DNA from: Paracentrotus lividus
Taxonomy: Eukaryota > Echinodermata > Echinoidea > Camarodonta > Echinidae
Length of the DNA stretch: 64,000 bases
NCBI GenBank assembly: GCA_940671915.1
Contig: CALNVZ010000174.1
Span: forward strand, 1,105,972 to 1,169,971
Direction of reading: 5' to 3'
Position 1 is the stretch's first letter, and each line of letters starts with the position of its first letter. The notes under the pieces are model-generated. The model was not told the origin of the DNA and made no database searches. It saw only the letters and a program-made list of their open reading frames with translations. Shown here piece by piece: positions 1 to 13,600 of this stretch. Position numbers and translations under genes: made by a program.

Positions 1-60
1 TTCTTCTGTCTGTCTGTCTCTGTCTTGTCTCTGTCTCTCTCTATTGATTGTAGGGGGGGG
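1..60. repeat. TCTG/TCTC microsatellite and G run
   Basis: Short tandem TCTG and TCTC units are followed by a run of G at about 53-61. This is simple sequence, probably inside a SIK3 intron, just left of the DIRS-like element. Confidence 0.7.
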
Positions 61-1185
61 GCGGGTTGTTGTGTACTTTTCCAATGATACAAAATTTACT
101 TCAATATGATATACATTTGCCTACCCATGCTATTTGACCTCAAATCGCCGCAAACCGAAATTTACACCGAAATTTTTGCCCTATCATTCGCCTATTTACC
201 CCCACCCCCGTTGAAATAGCGCCTCCATTGACGAGGATGCGGCCGAAAGCGATCCTATACACCTCCTCTAATCTCTTCGCCTCATCGAGATAAGTCGTGT
301 ATTTTTGCCGCCGCCAAAATACGCGTGTTTTCTCCCTTTTGGGACTCCTTGCGGGTTTTGCGGGTTTATTGCTCAGTGATATCTTTTGAGTATTCTGAGC
401 TCTCCTTTTTGGTCTGGTCTTTTGGTTTTTACCGAGATTTGAATAGTTTTTATCTCTCGGTGATCGTTTATTTCACGCTCTCTCTTCCCGTAGACTTCGT
501 ACGTTCATTACTGCGTGTATGTTATACGTGTCGTGGTTTACGTTTGAGTGTTGTGTGTGGTTGCGGCGCCACAAAGTTTTTGTGCTCCGCTTTTTTTGAT
601 AGACCCGCCTATTTACCCCCTTTTGTGTATTAACTTTTTCTCTCTTTTATTTTACAGATTCATCATGTCTAATTTTCTTCTGCGGCCCACTTCATATAGA
701 AGGAGCGGGGAAAGAAATTAGCGAGCAAGCGTGTGTTTTCTTCGGAGAAGTCCCCCCTTGCGGGGGTGAGAGGCTTGTCGTTCGAGGAGGCGTGGAGCGC
801 TGTCCTTCAACCTTCTTCACCACCTCGAACTTCGGTGAGTATTATTGGGTCGAACACCGGCGGACAAAACCTAGCTGCTCGGGCTTCGTCGGTCCTCAGA
901 GTACGGACCGTGATGGACCGACAGGATTGGGCGGCGTCCAGGCTTGACGAGATACGCCCTTCGCGCCGTTCCGATAGTCCTTTGCCACGTTCGACTCAAA
1001 CGGGATGATAAAACGGTTACTACATCGGTTTCACAACCGGTGGCTCGGTTCTCTGGTTTAATTCAGTACTGGCTGAGGCGCCGGTTGTTCTTTCTTCACG
1101 GTGCGAATCCCATTGTCCCTCTGGCTCTGCCTGGCATAACCGATATCGAGCTCGGTTTCTATATCGAGTTTGTCCGGCCGGATAT

Positions 1186-1945
1186 CGGCGCCGTACCCTT
1201 AACTGAGGTAAATCGGATCCGCGGTCGGTTTCCGTACCGTGTTTGGGGTGAGTACCGTTCAAGCAGGACCTATATCCTCGGATAGTAGGCCGCTTGTCGG
1301 TTACTCACTAGCCCGGATGACATGTCCAGAGCCTTCGCTCTGTTACTTGTCGGCGGATATCCGGCAGAACGGGACGTTCCCGACCATATTCGTCGTCGCC
1401 TTTGGGTGGGGTCCGTTCTCTCCGTTTTCATACGGACATCGGCACCGTTCCCTTAACTGAGGTAAATCGGATCCGCAAGTCGGTTTCCGTACCGGTTTTT
1501 GGGATGTATACCGTCCAATGCGGACTGTATCCTCGATAGTAGGCCGCACGTTGGTTCCTCACTAGCGCTGCTGACACGTTCAAAGCGGCGCTTTGTTACT
1601 TGTCGGCGGATATCCGGCAGAGCGGGACGTCCCCGACCATATCGTCGCCCACTTTGGTGGGGGGGGGTCTGTCTCTCTCCTTTTCATACGGATATCGGCG
1701 CCGTTCCTTAACTGAGGTAATTCGGATCGCAGGTCGGTTTCCGTCCCGGTTTTTGGGAGTGTATACCGTCCAATCGGACCTGTATCCTCTGATAGTAGGC
1801 GCACATTGGTTCCTCACTAGCCGGGCTGACACGTCCAAAGCCGTCGCTTTTTTTCTTGTCAGCGTATCCGGTAAAGCGGTATGTCTCTCTCTCCGGTTTT
1901 ATTCTCGGAGTGTGTCCCTTCTTTTCGGATACTAGTCGGTGAGGC
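1186..1945. repeat. Three tandem copies of a ~254-bp unit
   Basis: The motif AACTGAGGTAA recurs at 1201, 1455 and 1710, a period of 254-255 bp. Each copy also has the blocks GATATCGGCG/ACATCGGCAC, TAGTAGGC and TCACTAGC in the same order. The copies have diverged by substitutions and small indels, and the third is partial. The array lies inside the DIRS-like element. The many short open frames across it shift between copies, so I do not call a protein. Confidence 0.8.
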
Positions 1946-3671
1946 GTGAAGTGTTTTCGGATCCCGTCCGTTTCTTTTTCGGAACCAGGGGTCCGTTATA
2001 GGCGGGCGTTCTTTTTGAAGCCTACACCCGTCTTCCAAGTCGTTTCCTTTCGGATCGGCACGCATCTGAGGCGGGCCTTCCGTAGTGAAGCGTCGTAGAC
2101 TTGCTTTTCCGGATCCCGATCCGGTTCCCGCGGGGTTCAGTGCCCTTTACAGGCGGGCACTTCGGTTTCAGAGGCGACTTCGTTCTTTTGGCCAAATCCG
2201 GATCCGGTTTTTCGATAGGAACTCTGTCCCCCTCAGGTTGGACACTTCCTTTTCGGGTAGACATCAACTCTCGGATGCCATTCGGTATTGGGTGTACCGT
2301 CCGGAGTTCGCAAGTGGTTTAGCGTTACGTCACACTTCCATTCCGATCACCTCTATGGTTGGTTCCCACCCTCTTTGTGAGGAGCTGGATGCTTCCTCGT
2401 CAGACGATGAGATCTTTCCGGTGGTTGATTCTCACGACTCTGTTGAATCTCATCTGACTCCTTGTACCGCCTTTCGGTTTTGGTTGATACGCGGGATCTC
2501 TCCCGGGTAATCATTCTGTTGGATATTTTGTCTGACAAAGTTGTACCTGAAGTCTTGTAGAGCTTCCTGTGACGAAGCGAGTCACAGGCTATTCCCTTTC
2601 TTTCGTTCCAGAGGCGAAGTGACCCTGAAACTTCGGAGGGGCGTTAAGTTTCTTTTCGGTTAGGTCGAAAGCTTTACGTCTTCAGCTTTGAGTACAGGAT
2701 TACCTTTTGTAATCTGACATTCGATTTGACCTTCATCCACGAGTTGGCCTTTCTCCGCCAGTTCGGGTCGAGATTCTCCTGGCCTTAGGAATTTTTCTTC
2801 TCTCTTGTTTTCTCAGTTTGCGGCTACATCCTCCTTGTTGGATGCATGCCCGTAGAGTTCATATGCTTGAAGACTCTTCATTTCAAGCAATCCTCATCCC
2901 GGATATGGTCAGGAGTTTGACGTGACCTCTCCCCTTCCTTTACGGGTGCAACTTGCAGACGTTGGCAATTTGAAGTTGACTCATGTTAGAAGGCCAGGAA
3001 TTGTCTACATTTCTTAGAGATGTTCGTCAGGCCCATCGTCTTTTTAGGTCTGTTTACCTGGCTTCTTCAAAGCTCCTCCTTTCAAGGAAGGGAAGAAGAA
3101 GAAGGACAAGGTTTTCCCGTTCCTGCTCGGGTCGGCCTTGGCTGCCCTACTTCGATCGTAGGGTAACCGTCTTTTCCCTGATCTCTTATGATCGTCTGGT
3201 GCCTTTCAAACCAGTCTCCTCGTCGAGGACGTGGAGTGGTAGGGGCTTTTCCCGAGGCTCGCGAAGAATCAGCCCTTTTCGTCGGGACGGGAAGCTTTTT
3301 CCAGATGACTTCCGAGTTCGCTTGAGATCCGGTGGGTGATCGACTTCGGAGGTTTCTTCCGACTTGGAAGTCGATCACGGTCGATGTCTTTGTTCCTCGC
3401 CGTGATCAAAACGGTCTTCGGACATTTCTAGAAGAGCCCTCTTCGAGGGGTTTTATCCGAAATCGATCACCGCCATTAGATCCTTTTCAGGTATTATTTC
3501 TCAGACGGACGGGTGAGGATCACGACTTTTCTGTCTCTCCCCCGTTTTGTGATCCCCAAGTCTCGGCTCGCTCAGGATGATCCTCATTTTGAAGAGGATC
3601 AACAGGCACACACGCAAAGTCACTTTTCAGGATGGACCCTTTGACCTCTATTCTTCCTGCTCTCGGTCAGG

Positions 3672-4156
3672 TCGACTGCGGTGTCTCTCGACCTGAACGA
3701 TGCCTTTTTCCACATCCCAATAGACCCTTCGTCGAGGGTCTTTTGGGATTGTGCTATAGGAAAGGACCTTTTTTCGCTCCAAAGCCCTTCTTTGGTCTTG
3801 TCCCGTCCCAGAGTCTTCACCAGGGTGTTTTCGGCGTTTGATGTCTTTCCTCAGGGCAAGGACCTTCGGATTTAGCTTTCTTGGACGATTGGCTTCTCGT
3901 CGCCTTTTGGAGTCCTGCTTTCACACCATTTTTCGATGTTAGTGAAAACGACCGAGATTTTGGATTCATGATCAACTGGTCCAAGTCGGATTTAGTTCCC
4001 TCCCGAACTCCCGATCTACTTGGAGGCCCAGTTAGATATCAGAAACTGGCTCGGCCGAGCCTTGAGAGATTGAAGCTCTGGTCAGTTCTTATCAGGTCCC
4101 TCCTGAGCATGCGGAGGGTTCGAGCCGAGGTTTTGCGGCGATTTGAGGTCAAATAG
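3672..4156 (+). pseudogene. Frameshifted reverse transcriptase fragment (DIRS type)
   Basis: Two frames carry consecutive RT motifs. The first (frame of 3681) has SLDLNDAFFHIPIDPSSR, which fits RT motif A with its catalytic Asp, then FSLQS and PRVFTRVFSAF. The second (frame of 3881) has FLDDWLLVA, the catalytic DD box in the LDDWL form typical of DIRS-like RTs, then GFMINWSKSDLVPS. At least one frameshift separates them and the LPFG-like block is disrupted, so the gene is dead. The DDW signature and the inverted element ends favour DIRS over Gypsy or LINE elements. Confidence 0.7.
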
Positions 4157-4409
4157 CAATGGTAGGCAAATGTATATTTCTATATCGTAAATAATAAAAT
4201 TAGATTGTAATTTTTATGATATATTTCATAATTGGTCAAACTTACTAGTACTACATGTAGTACTGGTTTTTTAAATTTTGCAGCCATACATTTTTGGTCA
4301 ATGGAGTACAGGTAATACTCAAGACAATAATCATAAAGTAAATCCATGGAACTTACGTACATTAAATCAAATTACAAAATAATGAGACATTTACGTTATG
4401 TCTTGACAG

Positions 4410-4633
4410 GTTGTGAGCATCTTATAAAGCACATGCTGATCCTTGATGCCAATCGTCGCTACACCACTGACCAGGTCTTAAACCATCGCTGGACTAAGGC
4501 TGATGGAGCTGATCCTGTCTTTGATAAGATGTTTGCAGAGCACAATGTAGAAAGCAATCGAGAGGAACCAGTCAATGAGATGGTCTTACAACATATGGTC
4601 TCAATGGGGCTGAAGAGAGAAGCTGTTATGCAG
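4410..4633 (+). CDS. SIK3: SIK3 exon: kinase C-lobe end and start of UBA
   Basis: The acceptor TTGACAG precedes 4410 and the donor CAG|GTCAGT follows 4633. The first two bases finish a codon from the missing upstream exon; then CEHLIKHMLILDANRRYTTD and NHRW match the last helices of the SIK kinase domain. NEMVLQHMVSMGLKREAVMQ begins the UBA domain, which in SIKs follows the kinase domain and supports LKB1 activation. The ATG at 4346 is not the start; it lies in the intron. Confidence 0.9.
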
Positions 4634-7600
4634 GTCAGTTGCTACTCCAGTACACTGTAAAGCCCGCCTCACACTGTGCGATTTGCTGCGATGCGATTTT
4701 GGAGGAAAAGTATTATAATATCTGATAAGAACATTCAAACAATGAAATTCATGCTTTTCAAAGTTCTGGGTATTCCTCTGAATACTAAAATTGAAATTCA
4801 CGGCGATTGTGAACCCCCTTCTCCGTATAAAATCAAATTGTTTCCATATCGCAATGACATCACAGCGATCTTGCGATTTTAAGCTTAATTGAACTTTACT
4901 CCAAATTAAAGGCTCGAATTGGAACGAAATTTTGATTTTATTGTACTTGTACGACTTTTACGTCTCATAACATACTTTTTCATGTTTCAAAATGTCACCT
5001 TTATTTCAAACTACCATTTGTTCCAAAAATCGCATCGCAGCAAATCGCACAGTGTGAGGCGGGCTTAACATAAAGAATTGAGATCAATGGCAAATTGATA
5101 GTAACCAGTCAGGATTGTTGTTGCGTAGATTTCTTGCATAAAAGTCTGACTGTGAACCAATCAGAATGGTTGTTTCAAATTTGTGATTGATCGTAACAGG
5201 GATCCTCACCATTTGAACTGGTTTAACATTTTGTGATCATACAGTTTGGTTAATTTTGTTGAATTAAAATCTGACTTCCCTTATTTCGTCTAAACTTTGG
5301 TCAAATATTCTTGGCTATGTTCTTCATAAGCTATGTATCATTATGTCTTCTGCCTGCTTAAAGCATTTAACATAATGATGCTGCAGAGGAAGAAACCAAA
5401 AACAAATTAAACACAGTTTTAGATACATTAGGGTACAAATGAATTATGCAATGTATTTATGATATACAATGTTGACACCTAATTTTTGTGTGTGGCTATT
5501 TTACCTTATTTTTTCTTTCATTCTTGTAGTCTATAACAAACCAAAGCTTTGATGAACACAGTGCAATTTACAATCTCCTGCTTGACAAGCATCGAAGGCA
5601 CCTTAGGGCGTCGCCGGGGCGTGGCATGGCCGAGGCTGCTGAGGAGAGCCAATCAGCAGCAGCCTTGTATGCCCTTGCTATTGGAGAAGGCGTGGCAGCT
5701 CAGCGTAACCTGCTGCTTGCTGATCAGATGATACCACAGGTCAATGTAACCAATGAAGACAATCAAGTTATACAGGTCAGTTACATCAACTAAAAGGCCT
5801 TAATAGAGCAATGTTTACAAGGACTCCAAATACAGATGTACCGTTTGAAAGATTACTTTTTTTTTTTTAAAGGAATATAAATTTCCTGTCTAAAATCCTT
5901 TTTGGCTGAAAATGGCAATAATGAGGAATTATCCCATTGTAGTAGAGTTATTTGCCTTACTTCTGGTTTCGGTATTTTTTTATCATATCGTTGAAAGATA
6001 TTCTGAATAAAAATAATTAGATAAAAAAAGAAGATTATTACATCTTGCATTTATTCTGTTTATGTTCAAAGTTTTATTATCCTCATTAAACTAATTTTGA
6101 AACTTCTGAAGAAGCTTTTTGTTCATTTTTTACCATTACTCTCAACTGGGCAGAAGTGATGTTAATATATTTCATTATCTTGTTAATTCATTCTTAGCCT
6201 AATGAACAGCTTGAGGAGATGGACAGTGACCCTGAAGAACCCAGCCCTGAGGCTCTAGCTCGCTACCTGCAGATCAGAAGGAACACTGTCACAGCCTTAC
6301 GAGCCAAGCTTCCACCCCCTCCCCAGCTTGCAGGCATGGGGTTGGGAGGAGATGGTGATGCCCACTTAGCTGGATTGATGGGGCTACCGTTTGGTGGGGC
6401 GGGTGCTGCATTCAATATCAACTGTAACTTGCCACAGAACTTGCCTCTGTTGAATGCCATACCAAACCAGGCAGAACAGCAACTTTCATACAAGGTTAGA
6501 GTTCAATCCATCCCATGGTTGTAACTATTGCCTCAAGTTGAATAAAAAAAAAAGTCTAAATCTTTAAAAAAAAAAACTTGGGGGAAGGGGGAAAAAAATG
6601 CAGAAAGATATTAATTTTTTTCAGAAAAGATAGAGGTATAAATATATCAATACAAAATATGTCACTGCTTAGAAGCAGTAAAAGCTGGACATCGGTGAAA
6701 TCTCCTAACCCACCTACATTACATACTGTCTAATGTAAGTTTTTTTTTTTTTAACACAATATCTCATTTAATGATAACTATTTAATCCTGATAATTTTGA
6801 CTGTAATCTTTTATAGGAGCAACATTTATTGAAGCCTCCTGCATTAGAAGCCACAGCAGGACAATCAAACTTTGGTCGTAGGGCATCTGATGGTGGTGCT
6901 AACATGTATCTGAATATTCAGCAATTTAGAAAGCAGCTTCAGGCGACTGTAAGGACCAGTCAGCCAGGGGATATTGATGGTGCTGGTCAGGTGTGTAGGA
7001 CAAACATACATTTTCATTATGCAATTGCCTAGTAACCAGTCTAAATATGTATAACTGGGTCTGAGGGTGATCTGACCCCTTGACTCCCTAATTAGACATA
7101 CATGAATGATTGGACTGCTCCTCAAACTTACATGTTTGTCAATAAGTTGATGACTCTGACTCCTGGGGGGTGTTTCACAAAGAGTTAAGTAGACTTAAAG
7201 TCACACTTAACCTGTGCGAGCATCTTGTTTTATAATGCGCAATTTAATTGATAGATGTCACATTGGTGCGCATCCCGTGAGCATGGTCAGTCAAATGAGG
7301 TGATGTTAATATAACGCACGAAACTAACAATTTAAGTGCAATTTTTAAGTCTACTTAACTCTTTGTGAAACACCCCCCTGGTGTTTTACCAAGTAGTTCT
7401 TAAAGTTACACATGAATTTACGAATGACTGGAGCATGCTCTTAGCTGCTACAGTAATCACATTCTCAATCATTTAGCACAAGAATTGTTGTTCGTTAGGG
7501 TGTTCGTAATTTGTTAACCACTTGGTGAAACGCCACCGTGATATTCTTTAGCCATGTACAATGCTTTTATAGCACTTGGTGTCTATTATTAAATTCCCGT

Positions 7601-10600
7601 CATGGTTAATGAGTTCATTCTTTTTCTTGGAACTGACTGTATATAGCTTGGTGGTGAAACATTACAACAGAGATTATCTGATACAACAATGCCTGAAGAA
7701 GATGAGAATTCTGATGGAGAGCCTGATGAGGAGGCTATACGCAGGTATGGCTTCCATTAATTACATACGTTTACTTGAATAGGGATTAAAAATAGGCAGT
7801 TGTATGACTTACTTATTTTATTTTGTGAATTCTGAAATTGTCTACCACAGAAATATCAAAGAATGTCTGTCGGTTTTCTATATACTACTTGAAATGTAGC
7901 TTATGAAAAGATACACACCACATTTATTCAAAGTATGATTATAAACATCATCTTGTGTACATTTGCTAGTTAAAGATATAATGTAGTGGTAATTGATAGT
8001 AACAAAAGTTTGCTATTGTAATTGTAATGCTATGCTTTCCTAGCAATATTACCAGATAAATATGTTGTACAAAATAATTGTATTTTCAGTACATGTACAG
8101 TATGTTGTACAACCCTCTAAATTTCTTCTGGGGTTCTTTTCAGAATTAGTGATTCAGAAGAATAAAACAGGGCTATTTTGGTACTTTTTCAATAGTGCAG
8201 GGGTGGCATTGGGTCTGATTTATGTGTACTGACTTGATAGTCGTAAATGTTGTTGGAAAAAAAAAAAAAGAAAAAAAAAAGCATTTGAATGTCATTTCTT
8301 CATTACAACTTCCCCCTTCCAATCAACAACCACAGATACTTGAACAAGGGCCGTTGTAGGCACACCATAGGTCCTGACGTCCTTACAACCAATGATATGC
8401 CTAGTGTTTCCCGCACCAGACGGGAACGTTTCCTCCAACCTGAACGCTCCCCTCACCTCTATGCCTCCAGCACCAATGCCCGGCGAGCCTCTGATGGCAT
8501 GCCAAACCTCCAGTACTACCAGCGAGAGCGCCTTGAAAGGCTTGCTGCAACAGGAGGAGGTAGTTCCAGTAGTCAGAAGAGCTCTCTCAAGCAGCTTCAC
8601 AAGGAGTGTCAGCAGTTACAGAAGCAGTTCAGCTCCCCCAACGATGCAAGGGCGCAAGAACTGCAACAGCATCAACATCAATTACATAAGGAGAAGATGC
8701 AAACTGGAATGGTAAAATAATTTAATATACAGAAGTGTACTGAAGGGATATTGGTTTTAAAATGACAAGGCTTTGACACTCTTTCAGTGTTTTACTTACA
8801 TTTATCCAGTAAGGCCAACAAAAATAAATTGTTGACTTGGCATAAGGGGCCACTGAACATTAGGGTCGGGTAGGGCGGATTTTTTTTGTTTTATTTTGTC
8901 GTTTTTATTGCTTATATTTGCATTCATGAAAGTAGCAATTCATTTACTTACATGTACATACAGTTGCGTAGATAGGTCCTCAGACCTTCGGGATGATCTG
9001 ATGAGAGGGATAGACCACAGTATTTGCCCGTGAACTGGACGCCATATGCAGCCATCTTGAATCGTCCAGGCAGCTCTGCCAGTGGTAAATTGGGGTAGTG
9101 CCCGCCTGCTGCACTCGGCGCACAAGCTGGCCAATACATGGTGCGGCGAAGCACAGAACGTACAAAAGCAACGAACATCAGAGTTTTTCCCCACTGCGAT
9201 ATCGATATTTACGCAATCGCAATCGATATCGGATAAAAAAAAACAGAAAAACGTTGGGTCGGCAATAAAAATAGGGTAGGGTGAGTTATGCCAAGTCAAC
9301 AATTTTTTTTAGGCCTAATTGTAATAATAATCGAATATACCACATAAGGAGATACTCTGGTGGAATTATGGATTTACTAGAATGATTATGTTTTGGATCT
9401 TGTCTTGTTTCAGTTGTCCCATTCACCAACGGGCTTATCCAGTACTCCACCACACCTATCACCAGTCTCTTCCCTTCGTAGTGATGTTCCTATTGCTGAC
9501 ATCCAGACACAGCATCTTCAACAACACCTTCAACGTCTCCAACTCCAACGACAGTCAGACAGTCCACCAAGTCTGCGCAAGCTACACAGCCCAGGCAGTA
9601 GAGGGAGCCCTCCATTATCCAGCTCACTTCCCGTCCATCCGGAGGAGACATGTGTAGAGAGTCCCACAGATACCACCTTCCCCACCAATCCGCTAGATAC
9701 AATGGTGGGATCGCCGCATTCCGTCTGCAGCCAGCCGGATGAGTCGGTCCCCAGTCCTGTCATGGCTCACTCGGTGCACTCACATCGTGGGGTTGAGGTG
9801 CATCTGAATGGTCCTGACAGGTCAAATCAAGGGTCAGGTAGTCTTCGAGGGGATGGAAGCTTGGAGCATGTTGGTTTGAATGGGCCACCCTTGGAGGATG
9901 TGGATGAGAGTAGGGATAGGAGAGATAGCACTCAGAGCCTTGATAGGGAGCAGCAATATAGCTCTAGTATTGATGCAGAGCAGCTCATGCAAGCTATGGC
10001 ATATCAACAGCTTCATATGATGCAGCAGAATTCCAACTATACCAACCCGCTGCACATGGCTGGCAGCCCTGATACCGTCCAACAAACCTTACAGCACCCT
10101 CTCCAACAGATCCCCATACAAGACTTTGCTCACCTTGCTCACAGACATTTACAACATCCCGGCCCTCTCTCAGCCAACGTCCCTACCGAGCCTCTCCACA
10201 TAGGGATGCCGCACTCTATGACCGGGCATCCTCACAATCTCTACCAACCCTCCGCTGCTCAGGCCTACCTGGCAGCACAGGCTAACAGAGAGCTGAACGA
10301 AGCCTTGCAGAATGCTCCCACTGAGATGCCTCCTGGTGGGATATCGGCAGTGCCTTTCAGTCAACGCTATCTGCTTCCTGCTATGATTCCTACCCAGCTA
10401 CAGCAGCAGGCACAGGAATTTGAAGAAGCAGAGCTACATCATCAGGTGCTAGATAACACCACTCAGAATCAAGAGATGCATTCCATCAGTGGGTTCCAAG
10501 GTAAATAGGTACACTGTGCTATTATCTCAGCACACATTTCTTTTCTATTCATGCATCCTCTCATAGGTTGTCATTTAATAAATCCAAGAGAATTTTGCTT

Positions 10601-13600
10601 TTTGTCATTACAGTTACATTTCACTTATTGACTCATAAGTTTCCATTCCAGGAAGGGTTTAGAATATCAACACAGAGACCAATGTCATTGTAATGACTAA
10701 TTAAACATTTCCATTTTAATTTCATTGGTCATATCTAATCAAAGATTTTTTTTAAAACATGCAAGTACATGTATGCTTGAGATTCCATACATCCATGAGA
10801 ATGTAATCGCATCTAAGCAAACATATAGTTTCCTATATAATTTATGAAAATCTAGACCAATGTTAGGAATCCATATGGCAAACTGCAGTAAATCCAAAAT
10901 ACCGGGAAATCAAAGCAAATTCCAATTTAACTACAAACTATTTTTAATGTGACTTTTTAATTGTCAATCTCACCTCTGGCAAAAAGCCATATAAAATGGA
11001 TTTGTTTCATAATTTTTCTCTTACATGTAACATTTTGCAAAATGTTAATTAAGTGAAGGTCGATAGTGTGCTATTTTTCTGGAATGGAATTTCGTAGCTT
11101 TGACAGAACATCAATGAGATATTGTTCATTGTAAGATTGTGAGCTGGGTTTCAGCATCAGTATTTTAAGTTAAGAAAGCGCATTGAAAATATCACAGTGT
11201 AAATTCTTCCAATGTAATGTTTATGCATGTAAGCTGAATATGTATTATTAATGGACAAGTATTAAGTAACGGCAGTACATGTTGGTGTATATTGGTAGGA
11301 AGAAAAAAGAAGATAATTTGAATTTGTTAGCCACGTTACATGTTTATCAGTGCAATTATGTAGTATTTTTAGTCAAGTATTGTGAAATAATGTTAGATGA
11401 ATAGAGCACTTTACATGCTTAAACATATATGTATTAACTCTATAATGTGTTGTTTTTATATCATGGAGAAAATTTAAGAAATGTTTCACAATATTAAAAT
11501 GTAGGCTATACTGTACACATTGTTGATGACCAAATTATGATTTTAAAATCCTATTTATAAATATACATCGAGAGTAAGTAGCATTAGACAAATTCATCTA
11601 AGCTGCTTTCTCATTTATTTCTTATTGTTAGTATTGTACAATGTAATTTGTCGTAATATTAGTTTGTTACATGTATGTGAAAGAACAACAAAGCAATCTA
11701 ATGATTTTTACAGTAATTCTAGTATGCGATTATGTAGATGTTGAAGTTCAAATTCAGTCTTGAGGTTATTGTCAAACTATCAATTACAGAATTGATTGAA
11801 AAATCTTTGAAAATTCCACAATAATTACATCTTTATAGGCTAAACAGACTTCCTAGACTAAAGAGCCTTTATTATAATCATTGTTCATGAGTTTGTGATG
11901 TGATTTTATTAGGAATTGTAGATCTGTTTTTAATAGTTGTGGAATGTTGACATAATTGTTGCTAAGATAATTGTTATCCTGTATATTTCTAGAAGAATGA
12001 TATTTTTTAACTGTTAAAGACTTCTTAAAAACACCTTGATGTAAGAGAATGTTCAATGTATTTTATATGCTGAGCTGTAAGAAAGTTTATTGTATTTTAT
12101 CTGTGCATACAGTTGGTAAGTTCTTGTGTCGTATTTCTTGTATTTTTTTTTCCCCTGTGGAAATCTAGACATGATACATTTAAAATGAATTTCCCTCTCT
12201 ATTCAAAATACTCACTACTTGAGTGTTACTGTGATTAAAGCTATCAGATTTGTTTTTTACTCAATAACTAGAGGATCGCCACAAAATTTGTATGGCAAAA
12301 TAAAAATAGATTTGTGAAAAATCAAGAATTTAATAAGGAGGCTAATAGGAAGATGAACATGATTAGAGTAGGATTTATTTAGTGATTTTTCTGATGAAAA
12401 AATGCTGTATAACACATGTAGTAATTTTGCCTTAGTTGAGCTTCAATGAAAATGCACTTGGTTTAACAAAAACTGTGCCCGATTGTAAATTTTCTCCTTA
12501 AAAAAAATGATTAAAAAAGAAAAAAAAAATATTGTAAACATACAGTGTAGAAAGATTTCAAAGCCTTATAGGAATTTTCAGTTTCTAAAATTGTTGTGTA
12601 ATATTTACTGAAACAGGCATAGTTATGTATATTTAAAAGCATTGAAACCTTTGATGATACAAACAAAGTCATTTTTGATAAGTTGAAATGATAGGGATGT
12701 TGCAATAGATTATTTATTTATAAAAGTTTCTAGCAAACTGAATTGAGGTAATTGAGGTACATTGTCCTCGTAGCTGGTTGCACTATACATATATGTGAGT
12801 GGTATATATAATGTAATGGGAGGAGGTTGGATTACATCAATTTGCCATATGTAAACACTATTATGTGTTATATATAATTAGAACGCTTGGAGGAGCTTTA
12901 TTCTAACCCTTATGGCATGTTATAAAGACGGGACTGTTGGCGTACTACCAATAGAGGGATGGACCAATGAGGTCTCAAAGCTCTTGTAAGCAGTAAAAAA
13001 TGCATTGAGACTGCAAAAGGTACATGTATGTGAAGTAGTTTAGCAAGAAAACAGACATTGAATGTACAACAGCTCTGTGGAAGTTTGCTTCGTCTGACAT
13101 GGTAACCAAGGACAACAGACGACACCAAGCAAACCAAGACAGGTGGGCGGGGCCAAATTTTGCTCCTCCCTATTTCTCTTTCTGAACTCGTATCCATGTG
13201 TGCATGTCCACCTTGCATTGAGTCGGCTTCTTGTATCCTGCCTCGTCAGCATTGCTTCAAGCATCGTCTTTATCATTTCAACAATATGGGTTTGGTCCTG
13301 TCTGGACAAGTCTTATCGTCGGTGAGGTGATGAAAGCTTGTATCTCAAAATATGGTGAAAATTACTTTTATTGTGTTAACTCCAGTTAAGAGATGTCAAG
13401 AGATGCCCTGTTCAAATCCCAACTCTCTTGTCCCCAAAATAAAGTCGCTACAACATGTCAAAGAAAAGGTGATCCTATAGGGTATAGTGCACTGGCTGCC
13501 ATGTTTTTTGCTCTCTTGAACACTTGGCATTTTTGAGATACGAGGTTTTGTCACCCCACCAACGTTATGCAGATTTGTCACTCAAACCTCAAACATACCA

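Larger units (their letters stand above)
109..4177 (+). mobile_element. Degraded DIRS-like retrotransposon with inverted terminal repeats
   Basis: A segment of about 4.1 kb is bounded by an imperfect inverted repeat of about 46 bp: 109-154 (ATATACATTTGCCTACC...) and 4132-4177, its near-perfect complement. Internally the DNA is visibly GC-richer than the rest of the window. Near the right end it encodes fragments of a reverse transcriptase of the DIRS type (see 3672-4156). DIRS elements use inverted rather than direct terminal repeats and integrate with a tyrosine recombinase, without target duplication; no duplication is seen here. No recombinase or methylase domain is recognisable, and the length is below the roughly 6 kb of complete DIRS elements, so this copy is decayed or internally deleted. 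It sits in a SIK3 intron, upstream of the exon at 4410. Confidence 0.65.
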
